DNA from: CAWANP01 sp963783445
GTDB lineage: Bacteria; Chloroflexota; Anaerolineae; JAAYZQ01
Direction: 5' to 3'
Assembly: GCA_963783445.1 (NCBI GenBank)
Contig: CAWANP010000004.1
Location: 310,001-374,000 of the forward strand
Length of the DNA stretch: 64,000 nucleotides
Shown here: positions 34,554 through 43,380 of the stretch, in pieces
How the letters are laid out: the number at the start of each line of letters is the position of its first letter
Position numbering within the stretch: the stretch's first letter is position 1
The notes under the pieces: model-generated
Seen by the model: the letters and a program-made list of their open reading frames with translations, nothing else
Databases searched by the model: none
What the model was told of the DNA's origin: nothing
Translations under genes and position numbers: made by a program

Positions 34554-35494
34554 TCAGGCCCGGTGCGGAGACGCCAGGGTCCGTTTGGAGAGGATGAGCA
34601 AGATCAGGGTGATGATCAGGGGAAGGCCGAAAAACAGGGCAAGATGGATTCCCTGGAAGGGAAGACCGTCCAGAAACTCTATCTCTGCCGGCGGAAAGTT
34701 CACCAAGGCCAAAAGTTCCGCATAGCTCGAGGCCACGAGGGTCACGATGGTCGATGTCGTGAACGCGCCCAGCGCCAGCAGGGCCGCCCACCAGACCCAA
34801 TGAGCCCGGGCCAGGATCGCCCAGGCCAGAAAAGCCATGCCCAGGATCGTGATGTCCAGCGCCACAATGCCCGGCAGCCCGGTGAGCCAGCGGCCAAACA
34901 GCGGGTACAGACCGTTGAAAAGGATGGGGATGTGCAGCACAACGGCAAAGAACAGGAACAAAGCGCCCAGGACCAGGCTGGCCATGGGCCGCCGCTCGGC
35001 CCAACAGGGCCTGGGGTCGCGGGACTCAAAGGTCAAGCGCACGTTCTGGCCCTGATAGAAGCGGATCAGCAGCCAGGGAAAGAGCGCGTAGGACAGCGCC
35101 AGCAGGACCAGCGCCGCCAGGGCACGCCGCAAGCCCCAGCTCCTTGGAGGAAACAAGCACGGCCATGAACAGGAGTACCACGGGCAGCCCGACCACTAGC
35201 CAGAACCAGAGCAGTGCGACCGACAGGGTCCTGGCCCAACGGCGCAGGCGCAGGTGCCCATAGCCCAAGCGGGATCAACACGGCGGCGATGAGATAGTAG
35301 CCGAGGATCTGGCTGGCGATGTTCCCAAACATGAAAGAGCCGAAACCAAAGCCCTCGTAGTGGAAGCGGCCGCATTCGGAAAAGAGGTAAAAACAGTACA
35401 TCTCGAGCCGGCCCCAGGACGCGGCGAAAAGGCCCCCGGACAGAAGTACCAGTCCGAATACCTTGAGGACGCGCGATCGATCCTTGTACTCCAT
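34554..35494 (-). pseudogene. Polytopic membrane protein with two frameshifts
   Basis: Start ATG 35494 (GGGAGAAGGGG upstream). The first frame encodes DRSRVLKVFGLVLLSGGLF, MYCFYLFSECGRF, and SQILGYYLIAAVLIPLG, and runs off-frame near 35265. The next piece, in another frame, contains YGHLRLRRWARTLSVALLWFW and LPVVLLFMAVLVSS up to about 35145. A third frame (35156-34554) gives RALAALVLLALSYALFPW and four more hydrophobic segments. Joined, they make a roughly 310-residue protein with about 8 membrane spans. Family not recognised. No segment is lost, so the two indels may be sequence errors. Confidence 0.6.
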
Positions 35495-35675
35495 CCCTGC
35501 CCCTTCTCCCGGCCTCCGATCTCGTGAGATGCACAGCGCCACGATGATAGCATCCGAATGTTACAGCGCCGTGACAGGGCCATTATCCCGCGGACACAGA
35601 CTTTCGAACTTGCGAACCTGCGGTTCGATGAAAACTTTGGAAGTCTGGTGGCGGGGGCTTTGGCCGGTAGATCCC

Positions 35676-37604
35676 TTACAGATTATCGATGGGCACAGGC
35701 TCTACCGGGTCGGCCAGCTCAAAGCCAAAGACCCTGGCGTAGAAGTACAGCTCGGCATCCAGGGTGAATTTGATGTTCTCGGCGCGGCGAAAGCCGTGCT
35801 GCTCGCCCTCCAGGGGAACATAGGCCACGGGCAGCCCCTTGGCCCGCAGCGCCTCCACCATCCGCTCGGCCTGGTTGGGCGGGACCACCTTGTCCTCGAG
35901 CCCCTGGAAAAAAATAACCGGGCAGGAGAGGCGGTCGACGGCATAGATGGGCGAGCGCGCCAGGTAGCGGTCCCGCTGGCCGGGATAGGGGCCCACGAGA
36001 CGGTCCAGGTAGCGGGATTCGAACTTGTGCGTCTCCTGGGCCAGCGCCTCCAGGTCGCTGACGCCATAGTAGCTGGCGCCCGCGGCAAAGTCGTCGCGGA
36101 AAGCCAGCGCGCACAGGGTCGTATAGCCGCCCGCGCTGCTACCACGGATCAGTAGCCGTTGGCCATCCACGTCGCCTCGTTCGACCAGAAAGCGGGCGCC
36201 GTTGGCACAGTCATCCACATCCACGATCCCCCACTGGCCGTCCAGCCGCTGGCGGTAGGCGCGGCCGTAGCCGACGCTGCCCCCATAGTTCACGTCCAGA
36301 ATGGCGATCCCCCGGCTGGTCCAGTACTGGATGCTCAGGTTCAGCGCGCTGCGCGCCGATCCTGTAGGTCCGCCGTGGCTCAGTACCAGCAGCGGCGGAC
36401 GCTCGCCAGCGGGAGCGAGTGCGTCGAGATTCTGGGGTGGGTAGTAGAGGCCATGCGCGGTGCGCCCATTCTCAGTGGGAAACTCGATGGGCTGCGGCGT
36501 CGAAACGTAGCCGGGATCGACGTCCAACTCGCTGGAGCGGCGCAGCACTTGCTGCACGCCGGTCTCCGGGTCCAGTGCGACGACCGATATGGGCTCGCTG
36601 GGCGAGCCGCCCAGGAACAAGACGCGGCTAGGGGTCACGCGGACCTGTGTTATCACCGAGTAAGCGGTTGGGATCGGGTCCAGCCTGCCCGTACTCGTAT
36701 CCAGGCGGGCCAGGTACCAGGTCCCGCGCTGCGTGTAGGCACAGACGAGTTCACCCCCCGGCGCAAAGGCATAGGTCGACATGCCAAAGACCCACTGTGG
36801 TAGCCCAAACTCGGCCTCCATCGCGGCCAGGGGCTCGGCCCGCCGGCCGGACAAGCGGTACAGGTTCCACCAACCGCTTCTGTCCGAGACAAAGTGGAGA
36901 GCGCCCTCCGGAGACCATTCGGGCTGAAAGATCGACTCAGCGGCGCCGCCCGCGACCCGCCGCGCCTGCCCCAGGCTCCCGTCAGGCTCGATCTCAGCGG
37001 CCCACAACTCGGTGCCATCCCAGGGCATATTGGGATGGTTCCAGGCCAGCCAGGCCAGCCGGGCGCCGTCCGGGCTGAGCCGCGGCGAGGCATAAAAGTC
37101 ATGGCCCTCGACCAATACCCGGGTGCCAGCGCCCTCCAGGTCGACAGCCACGATGGCGTTGGTCGCCTCCTGGCCCGTGACCCGGTGGTCCTCCCGGATG
37201 CAGATCAACCTGCCGCGCGGCTGGTCGATGGCCCCGTCGGCGTAGCGCAGATCGGCTTCGGGCGTGATAGGCCGGGGGTTCTGGCCGGGATCGTGGCGGT
37301 ATAGGCGCTGATCCTGCCAGTTGGAAAAGTAGACCGTTCCACCGGCAACCGTCCAGGCACCGCCCCCATATTCGTGCACCCGGGTGCGCACGTTCCAGCC
37401 GGCCGGGGTGACGTCACTCCTTTCGCCAGCCCCGGACTGCCGCACAATGACGGTACGACCACCCTCATCCGGGCGCATTTCGGTCCAGTAGACGCTGTCG
37501 CCATCGATCCGGATCTCGCCCAGGCCGATGGTCTCGGCGACCACCAGCTCCGACGTGATGGGCGACTTCCAGGAACCATAGGATACAGTTTTCGGTTCGG
37601 CCAT
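35676..37604 (-). CDS. S9-family prolyl oligopeptidase-like serine peptidase
   Basis: 642 residues. The N-terminal 370 residues form a TolB/DPP-like propeller (SPDGARLAWLAW, WSPEGALHFVSDRSG). The C-terminal alpha/beta-hydrolase contains LSHGGPTGS (oxyanion region), RGSSAGGYTT with nucleophile Ser490, GLEDKVVPPNQAE with Asp571 and GEQHGF with His603, so the triad is complete. There is no signal peptide, so it should act in the cytoplasm on short peptides (acylaminoacyl or dipeptidyl peptidase type). Start ATG 37604 with GGGAG upstream; the frame further up is repeat DNA. A CAGACTTTCGAA...TTTGGAAGTCTG imperfect palindrome after the stop (about 35600-35650) may help termination. Confidence 0.9.
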   Translation of the reverse strand: MAEPKTVSYGSWKSPITSELVVAETIGLGEIRIDGDSVYWTEMRPDEGGRTVIVRQSGAGERSDVTPAGWNVRTRVHEYGGGAWTVAGGTVYFSNWQDQRLYRHDPGQNPRPITPEADLRYADGAIDQPRGRLICIREDHRVTGQEATNAIVAVDLEGAGTRVLVEGHDFYASPRLSPDGARLAWLAWNHPNMPWDGTELWAAEIEPDGSLGQARRVAGGAAESIFQPEWSPEGALHFVSDRSGWWNLYRLSGRRAEPLAAMEAEFGLPQWVFGMSTYAFAPGGELVCAYTQRGTWYLARLDTSTGRLDPIPTAYSVITQVRVTPSRVLFLGGSPSEPISVVALDPETGVQQVLRRSSELDVDPGYVSTPQPIEFPTENGRTAHGLYYPPQNLDALAPAGERPPLLVLSHGGPTGSARSALNLSIQYWTSRGIAILDVNYGGSVGYGRAYRQRLDGQWGIVDVDDCANGARFLVERGDVDGQRLLIRGSSAGGYTTLCALAFRDDFAAGASYYGVSDLEALAQETHKFESRYLDRLVGPYPGQRDRYLARSPIYAVDRLSCPVIFFQGLEDKVVPPNQAERMVEALRAKGLPVAYVPLEGEQHGFRRAENIKFTLDAELYFYARVFGFELADPVEPVPIDNL

Positions 37605-37733
37605 CGATTCTCCCTCTCTCATTGATCGTCGCAGCAAGTATGACAGCGAATCCAAAGGATTCAGCGAATGCGCAACAAACGGGCAGCCACCCGGCAACTG
37701 CTCCAGGCGGACCACTGTCCGCCGGCACGATCC

Positions 37734-37757
37734 CGTTCGTAGTGCGCGATTCATCGC
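37734..37757 (+). repeat. 24-bp dispersed repeat, copy 2
   Basis: Identical over 24 bases to 5171-5194. It lies between the S9 peptidase start and the stop of the amidohydrolase gene on the - strand. Confidence 0.75.
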
Positions 37758-37789
37758 ACTCTTTTGGCACCGGCTGCTGCTACAAGACT

Positions 37790-38962
37790 CTAGTCCACCA
37801 CCTGCCCGTCCTTGACCACCAAGTGCACCTGGCGCACGGCCGAAATGTCCGCCAGCGGATCCGCATCCAACACGACCAGGTCGGCCAACTTGCCGGCCTC
37901 GACCGTTCCGATCTCGTCCTCCAGGCGCAGCAGTCTTGCCCCCTGAGCATGTGCGGCGGCCAGAGCATCGGCCGGGGGCATGCCCGTCCTGACCATGCAC
38001 TCCAGCTCCCCGGCCAGGTTGTCTGCGGTATTGAAAGGCGTACCGCCGTCATTTCCCGCACCAATAAGCACGCCAGCCTCCCGCGCCCGGCGGAAGCTGT
38101 CCAACTGGGCCTCCTCGGCGCGCCTGGCCTTTTCGACCATAAAGGCCGGGATACCCACCTCAGTCCCCGCCTGGAGCATATAGTGCAGCGCCGCCAGCGT
38201 GGGCACGAAAAAGACCTCCTGCTCCAGCATCATGTCGATGGCCTCGCTGTCCAGATAAAAGCCGTGCTCGATGGAACCGATGCCGGCCCGGATGGCAGCC
38301 TTGATGCCCGCCGTGCCCTGGGCGTGGGTGGCCGTGATCTTGCCTGCCTTGTCGGCCTCTTCCACCGCGGCGCGCATCTCTTCGTAGGTAAGCTGCGCGG
38401 AGCCCGGTTCCACGCCGCGGGTCATCACGCCACCAGTAGCCATGACCTTGATGACATCGGCGCCGGCCCTGAGCTGTTCGCGGGCGCCCTTGCGTGCCTC
38501 GTCCGGGCCGTCCACCTCTCGACCAAAGGACCAGCCATGGCCACCGGTCATGCACAGCAATCGTCCACTGACCAGCATCCGCGGGCCTGGCACAAGCCCC
38601 GCGTTGATAGAGTCCCTCAAGCCGAGGTCCACCAGCTCCAGCCCGCCCAGGTCGCGCACTGTCGTGATCCCGGCCCGCAGCGTGGCGCGGGCGTGGTTGG
38701 CCGTGACCAGCACATTCTCAGTGAGAGAGCGCGCCTTCCAGGCGGCGTCCGAATCCGGACTGCCGTCCAGGCAGAGGTGGGTGTGGGCATTGATCATGCC
38801 CGGAATGACGGTCTTGCCCGCCAGGTCCAGGATCTCGCCGTCCCCGGTCTCCGGATCCACGGCCTCGGTGACGGTCGCGATGCGCGCGCCCTCGATCTGG
38901 ATCGCCGCGCGGTCCCACACACGTTCCGTGCCATCGATGAGCCGTACGTTATTCAGAATCAT
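37790..38962 (-). CDS. Metal-dependent amidohydrolase (imidazolonepropionase/prolidase-like)
   Basis: 390 residues. GKTVIPGMINAHTHLCLDG carries the HxH metal motif near residue 60. A Lys region is not obvious; ITATHAQGTAGI and GSIEHGFYL give two further His ligands, and GAGNDGGTPFNT the catalytic Asp. The N-terminal strand ILNNVRLIDGT and the C-terminal ADLVVLDADPLADI are typical of the composite beta domain. Family members hydrolyse peptides (Xaa-Pro, Xaa-Arg/Lys), organophosphates or cyclic amides. Start ATG 38962 with AAGGAG 10 bases upstream. It is the upstream - strand neighbour of the S9 peptidase (186-base gap), hinting at peptide use. Confidence 0.9.
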   Translation of the reverse strand: MILNNVRLIDGTERVWDRAAIQIEGARIATVTEAVDPETGDGEILDLAGKTVIPGMINAHTHLCLDGSPDSDAAWKARSLTENVLVTANHARATLRAGITTVRDLGGLELVDLGLRDSINAGLVPGPRMLVSGRLLCMTGGHGWSFGREVDGPDEARKGAREQLRAGADVIKVMATGGVMTRGVEPGSAQLTYEEMRAAVEEADKAGKITATHAQGTAGIKAAIRAGIGSIEHGFYLDSEAIDMMLEQEVFFVPTLAALHYMLQAGTEVGIPAFMVEKARRAEEAQLDSFRRAREAGVLIGAGNDGGTPFNTADNLAGELECMVRTGMPPADALAAAHAQGARLLRLEDEIGTVEAGKLADLVVLDADPLADISAVRQVHLVVKDGQVVD

Positions 38963-39085
38963 GTCCTTCTCTCCTTGTCGGAAAAGTTATGTTATATTGA
39001 GCCACTCGTTCGGGATCCCCGAGTTTCGCCGGGCCCGTCCATGCCAGCAGCCCGCCCGAACCACATTGGGCTCCCGAGAGGTCTG

Positions 39086-39820
39086 TTACAAGTGCCCGCA
39101 ATCCGGACAGCCAGGGCTTCGGTTGGCCCGGATGCGCGTAAACTCCATCTCGTCGCCCTCAAAGATCAGTAGCGTGCCCTTCAGGGTCTCACCCACGCCG
39201 GTCAGGAGCTTGAGCGCCTCCATGGCCTGGATGGCGCCGATGATGCCCGGAGTGGCGCCGAGCACCGGAAACAGCTCTTTGGGCGGCGCGTGGGGAAAGA
39301 TACAGCGCAGGCAGGGCGTCTCAGGCGCCGAGATTAAGGTCACCTGGCCGATCAGGCCGCTCACCGCCCCATGCACAAGAGGAATGCCTCGCTCCAGGCA
39401 GTAGCGATTGAGCAGGTAGCGCGTCTCAAAGTTGTCCAGGCAGTCGACCACGGCATCGGGCTGGCCGACGAGGCGCGCAACGCTGCCCTCGCCTATGAGT
39501 TCGCTGTGGGTCATGATCTCGATGTCGGGATTCAGCCCGCCCAGAGTTTCGGCGGCGGAGAGGGCTTTCAGGTGGCCCACCCGGGCGTCGGGATGCAGGA
39601 TCTGCCGGTTGAGGTTGGAAAGTTCCACGCGGTCGACGTCGCAGATGGCCAGGCGGCCGATGCCAGCTACTGCCAAATAGATGGAGACGGGGCTGCCCAG
39701 CCCGCCCGCGCCGGCGACGAACACCCGCGAGCCCTTGAGCGCCTCCTGCGCCTCCTCGCCCCAGCCTGGCATCAGCATCTGGCGGCCGTAGCGGATCTTG
39801 TCGTCGTGGGTCAGTGGCAT
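39086..39820 (-). CDS. ThiF/MoeB/HesA-family adenylyltransferase (E1-like)
   Basis: 244 residues. These enzymes adenylate the C-terminal Gly of ubiquitin-like sulfur carriers (ThiS, MoaD). YGRQMLMPGWGEE at the start, VAGAGGLGSPVSIYLA (nucleotide motif), ICDVDRVELSNLNRQIL (with Asp and Arg of the active site), ALSAAETL and DCLDNFETRYLLNRYC are intact. CLRC and a C-terminal CPDCGH supply the four Cys for zinc. No ThiS/MoaD-like partner, rhodanese domain or thiamin/molybdopterin gene is nearby, so the pathway is open. Start ATG 39820; promoter at 39885-39913. Confidence 0.9.
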   Translation of the reverse strand: MPLTHDDKIRYGRQMLMPGWGEEAQEALKGSRVFVAGAGGLGSPVSIYLAVAGIGRLAICDVDRVELSNLNRQILHPDARVGHLKALSAAETLGGLNPDIEIMTHSELIGEGSVARLVGQPDAVVDCLDNFETRYLLNRYCLERGIPLVHGAVSGLIGQVTLISAPETPCLRCIFPHAPPKELFPVLGATPGIIGAIQAMEALKLLTGVGETLKGTLLIFEGDEMEFTRIRANRSPGCPDCGHL

Positions 39821-39884
39821 CGGTCTTGCTCCTTCAGGGCGCTGGCTCCGATATTGGTCGTGCTATCCTCCAATTTGCCAGGCG

Positions 39885-39913
39885 AGTATACCACCGCTTG
39901 GCAGAGAAGGCAA
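39885..39913 (-). promoter_or_regulatory. Sigma70-like promoter for the ThiF-family gene
   Basis: On the - strand TTGCCT (39913-39908), 17-base spacer, TATACT (39890-39885). The leader is about 60 bases. Confidence 0.5.
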
Positions 39914-39938
39914 AAGGAGGTGTGGCCTCCCGCCGCCA

Positions 39939-39970
39939 GACCTCGGAGGTTTTCTCGAACCTCCGAGGTC
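39939..39970. repeat. GACCTCGGAGGTT palindromic repeat, copy 2
   Basis: Same 13-base arms as 30106-30137, here between the divergent ThiF-type and methyltransferase genes, where it cannot be a simple terminator for either. Confidence 0.8.
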
Positions 39971-40021
39971 TTGGGTGGGGGCTTGGCTGTGGGACACGGA
40001 TTGGCGGGATTGACGGATTCA

Positions 40022-40054
40022 GACATCGGAGGTTAAGGCCAAACCTCCGAGGTC
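40022..40054. repeat. GACCTCGGAGGTT palindromic repeat, copy 3
   Basis: One arm carries an A instead of C (GACATCGGAGGTT); the other arm is the standard AACCTCCGAGGTC. It lies 50 bases from copy 2 in the same divergent gap, which holds nothing else but two promoters. Confidence 0.75.
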
Positions 40055-40081
40055 TGGGCAGCGGCCCGCTCTAGAAAGAGC

Positions 40082-40110
40082 TTGCCTTTGGCGCTGGTGT
40101 GTGCTATTCT
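40082..40110 (+). promoter_or_regulatory. Sigma70-like promoter for the methyltransferase
   Basis: TTGCCT at 40082-40087 and TATTCT at 40105-40110, spacer 17; leader about 60 bases. Confidence 0.45.
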
Positions 40111-40177
40111 GTACAGGCTAACACCGCAACTCGCTTCACGAACCGTCTCGTTCACGCCGGAAGGGAGGTGAGTCCAT

Positions 40178-40921
40178 TTGGAGATGGACACTGAGGCCAT
40201 GGCGCCTTTTGGGCAGGCGCTTGTTGATTTCTACAACGGCAATGAACTGGCCACGCTTCAGATCCATCGCGATGATGGGCTGACAGACGATCTGCCTGCC
40301 AGCATATTCTTTCGAGAGCCCGCCGGCTTTTCGCCGCTGGAGCAGACGGCGATGGCGCTGTGCAGAGGTCACGTTCTGGATATTGGGGCAGGCACGGGCT
40401 GCCACAGCCTGGCTCTTCAGAAGCGGGGGCTCAAGGTCCTGGCCATCGACGTTTCGCCTCAAGCCGTTGAGATTATGTCGAATCTTGGAGTCAAAGAGTG
40501 CCAGCAGGCCGACATATTCGAGTTTCACAAAGATCGCTTTGACACCCTGCTGATGATGATGCATGGCATCGGCATGGTGCAGGACCTGTCAGGGCTGGAT
40601 CGTTTTCTCGGCCACGCCCACACAATCCTGAAACCGGATGGCCGGATCATTCTCGACTCTCTCGATGTCCGCGGTACCGACGATCCCAGGCACCTAGCCT
40701 ATCAGGAGGCCATCCGGCAGGCAGGGCGTTACATTGGGGAGATCCGGATGAGCTTCGAGTACAAGGGCCAAACCGGCCCGCTTTTCGGCTGGCTGCACGT
40801 GGACCCGGAAACACTCATGTCTCATGCAGAGAGAATGGGCTGGTCTTGCCAGGTAGTTGGGCAAGACGGCGAAGATTATCTCGCGCAGTTGAACGTTATG
40901 GGAACGGCGCAGCGCGACTGA
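40178..40921 (+). CDS. Class I SAM-dependent methyltransferase
   Basis: 247 residues. The Rossmann core has VLDIGAGTGCHSLAL (motif I) at about residue 68 and VLAIDVSPQAVEIM (motif II, acidic residue). DTLLMMMHGIGMVQDLSGL replaces the usual motif IV and suggests a small-molecule substrate, as in UbiE/Methyltransf_25 proteins. TTG 40178 has GGGAGGTG 7 bases upstream; ATG 40184 is the alternative. No neighbouring pathway gene indicates the substrate. Confidence 0.85.
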   Translation: MEMDTEAMAPFGQALVDFYNGNELATLQIHRDDGLTDDLPASIFFREPAGFSPLEQTAMALCRGHVLDIGAGTGCHSLALQKRGLKVLAIDVSPQAVEIMSNLGVKECQQADIFEFHKDRFDTLLMMMHGIGMVQDLSGLDRFLGHAHTILKPDGRIILDSLDVRGTDDPRHLAYQEAIRQAGRYIGEIRMSFEYKGQTGPLFGWLHVDPETLMSHAERMGWSCQVVGQDGEDYLAQLNVMGTAQRD

Positions 40922-41025
40922 GGCTCTATCCTAAGCCGCAACTGCCAGCCAGCCTTGGGGACCAGCCGGTGGACCGATGGCCGTCCTGGCTTTGGGGGCC
41001 TGGAACCTCGCCTTTCACTCAAATA

Positions 41026-41057
41026 GACCTCGGAGGTTCAAGAAAACCTCCGAGGTC
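41026..41057. repeat. GACCTCGGAGGTT palindromic repeat, copy 4
   Basis: Same arms as 30106-30137, between the convergent methyltransferase (+) and AI-2E transporter (-) genes; suited to bidirectional termination. Confidence 0.8.
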
Positions 41058-41123
41058 GGATCCGGAAACGTTCAGCGACGACACCGGGCGAACCAGCGGG
41101 TCCTGCCAGTCAGATAGCGGAGA

Positions 41124-42281
41124 CTATTCGGCCACAGAGGAGTCGGCGGCAGCATCCGGCTCCGTTTCTTCTTCGGGCCCGGACTTTTGGCGCTTGCTGC
41201 TCAGCTTTTCAACCGATTCGCTGATGAGGCTGCTGTCCTCATGGGCGTAGCGCTCGGCATAGATCTGGACGGTGGTCACCAACAGCAACATGAGCACCGG
41301 CCCGTAAAAGAGGCCCATGAATCCAGCCCAAGCGAGCCCGGCAAAGACGGCCACGATAAAGAGGGAAAAATTGAGTGACGCCTCTGGGGAGAGCAGCTTG
41401 GGCCTCAACAGAATGTCTATCCAGTTTACCACGCCATAAAAGCCAAAAAGAACAATAAGCGCTTGCGTCCAATTGCCGGCGAGGACCGAGACGATGGCGA
41501 TGCCGATGACCAGCCAACTGATGCCCACCATCGGGATCAGAGCCAGCAGCATCGACAGCACCGTGAAAAGAAAGACGTAGGGCAGGCCGGCGATCCAGTA
41601 GAAAAAGCCCATCGCCGCGCCCTGAATGAAGGCGATGAGGAACACCCCCAAGACCAGCGACTTGACCATGGCCGTGATCTTGAGGTTGTACAGCTTGCTG
41701 AGTTCGCGCCCCAGGGGGCTGATGCCTTCGAGTTTCGGGACCAGCGTGTCATACACCTGCAGCAGGGTGGCTACTACAACGATGAAAATGACTACCTGTA
41801 CGAGGAGGCTGGGGAGGGAGGAAACCAAGTCAGCGGCAAAGTCAGCCACACCCTGAGCAAGGGCCCTGAGCAGCGGCTGCGCTGTCTCGTTGGCGCTGGT
41901 CTCCATGGGTTGGGACCCTTCAAACATGGGCAGAGCCGCCAGGGACTGCCGGACACCAGCGAGGAAGCCGTCAATGTCCGTTGCAGCCAGTTCTTCGAGC
42001 GCGCCGGCCAGCTGGCCCACGGTGACCCAGACGACCAGGAATACAGGCACGATCAGGACAACGAACAGAACGATCAAGGTCAGCGAAGCGGCCAATCCCT
42101 TGCGTTCCTTGATCCAGCCCAACCCATAGATGTGATTGTAGACGGGCCTGAGCATGATCACAGCGATCAGGCTCACAACGAGCACGGAGAAGAAGGGCCT
42201 GATCATCAGCAGCATCAAGATGATCAGGGCCACAAAAACGATGTAGAAAAACAGTCTCTCTCTCACTTTGTTGTCGTCCAT
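41124..42281 (-). CDS. AI-2E family transporter (PerM/YdiK-like membrane protein)
   Basis: 385 residues. The N-terminal pair of membrane helices (IVFVALIILMLLMIRPFF and ASLTLIVLFVVLIVPVFLVV) flanks a short conserved loop; a long middle domain and a cluster of four to five helices follow (GAAMGFFYWIAGLPYVFLFTVLSMLLALIPMVG is characteristic in content, in family order; shown as one region of the protein at about 240-275). A polar Glu-rich tail ends the protein. Members are Na+/H+ antiporters or exporters; the AI-2 link is historical and not implied here. ATG 42281 is chosen because the longer frame to 42332 adds a soluble non-family extension. The ribosome site is weak. Confidence 0.85.
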   Translation of the reverse strand: MDDNKVRERLFFYIVFVALIILMLLMIRPFFSVLVVSLIAVIMLRPVYNHIYGLGWIKERKGLAASLTLIVLFVVLIVPVFLVVWVTVGQLAGALEELAATDIDGFLAGVRQSLAALPMFEGSQPMETSANETAQPLLRALAQGVADFAADLVSSLPSLLVQVVIFIVVVATLLQVYDTLVPKLEGISPLGRELSKLYNLKITAMVKSLVLGVFLIAFIQGAAMGFFYWIAGLPYVFLFTVLSMLLALIPMVGISWLVIGIAIVSVLAGNWTQALIVLFGFYGVVNWIDILLRPKLLSPEASLNFSLFIVAVFAGLAWAGFMGLFYGPVLMLLLVTTVQIYAERYAHEDSSLISESVEKLSSKRQKSGPEEETEPDAAADSSVAE

Positions 42282-42437
42282 AGAAATCCGCACTCGACCT
42301 TTCTCCCAATCCTGATACAGCCACGCTAGCAACCAGAATCACGGTATTGACAGGCCCATTATACCTGGTATTGTCCTCTTGTGCCAGAAACCGCGAAGGA
42401 AGAGGGTGGAGGTCCATGTGTCGCCCGCGCAACCTGC

Positions 42438-42466
42438 TTGACCTACCATACCGCTTCTGATATAAT
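42438..42466 (+). promoter_or_regulatory. Near-consensus sigma70 promoter upstream of the SDR gene
   Basis: TTGACC at 42438-42443, 17-base spacer, TATAAT at 42461-42466. The untranslated leader would be about 170 bases, long for this window; no gene or clear riboswitch is recognised in 42470-42641. Confidence 0.7.
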
Positions 42467-42641
42467 GGTCACGCAAACGTCCCTGTCCACTATCGCAGAC
42501 TCGCCGCCGAACTAGCGCCTGGGAGCAACCCATGGTTGCCATCCTTACAGCAGCATCCGATGGCATCAGGCTCATCCACGACCACCGCGGCACGGTCCCC
42601 GCTGAGTGGCCAAATAAACCAGAGAAGAGGAACAATAGACA

Positions 42642-43259
42642 ATGAGGATCGTAATCGTCGGTGGCACCGGCACGATTGGCAGAAAGGTCAGCGAGCATTT
42701 TCTTCGAAAGCACGAGGTCATCATTGGTGGAAGAAGCTCCGGTGATGTGCGGGTAGACATTGCCGACAGCCCATCGATCGCGGCCATGTTTGCGGCCGTT
42801 GGCCAGGTCGATGCGGTTGTCTGCGTCGCCGGCGAAGCCAAATGGGCAGCCTTTGAGTCGATGACCGAAGAAGACTTTTGGATCGGGCTGAGAAGCAAGC
42901 TCATGGGCCAGGTAAACCTGGTGAGATTGGGAAGAGATTATGTGAATCCCGGCGGCTCTTTCACACTGACCACGGGAATATTGGCTGATCATCCTGTTGA
43001 CTTGACCACGAGTGCGGCCATGGTCAACGGCGGGATCCACAGCTTTGTCAAGGCGGCAGCCCTGGAACTTGATGATGGCATCCGGATCAATGTCGTATCG
43101 CCGGGACTCGTTGAGGATGCGGTAGACCGATACGAGGCCTACTTCCCTGGCCACAATCCCATACCTATGAACAAGGCCGTCAATGGTTATGTGAGAAGTG
43201 TTGAGGGAAAGGGAACGGGCGAGATTATCAGAATCTATGACAATAGCAATAGCAGGTGA
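42642..43259 (+). CDS. Atypical short-chain dehydrogenase (205 aa)
   Basis: IVIVGGTGTIGRKVSEHF is the N-terminal dinucleotide-binding motif, DVRVDIADSPSI and VVCVAGEAKW (NAG-like) follow, and INVVSPGLVEDAV closes the fold. The canonical Tyr-x-x-x-Lys is absent: the aligned region reads TSAAMVNGGIHSFVKAAAL. The same is true of a known group of roughly 200-residue SDR proteins of unknown activity, so this is not necessarily damage. AAGAGG precedes the ATG. The next gene begins 121 bases later on the same strand. Confidence 0.85.
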   Translation: MRIVIVGGTGTIGRKVSEHFLRKHEVIIGGRSSGDVRVDIADSPSIAAMFAAVGQVDAVVCVAGEAKWAAFESMTEEDFWIGLRSKLMGQVNLVRLGRDYVNPGGSFTLTTGILADHPVDLTTSAAMVNGGIHSFVKAAALELDDGIRINVVSPGLVEDAVDRYEAYFPGHNPIPMNKAVNGYVRSVEGKGTGEIIRIYDNSNSR

Positions 43260-43380
43260 ACCTCCCGCAAGTTCGCCTTGCGTTCTCATTCGCTAGTGGT
43301 GGCTTTGGCCATGATCCTGAATGCATCTCTATAGGCGGAACCTGCGGGAGGTTGGCCGCAGGCCGCATCGGAGGCAGGCA

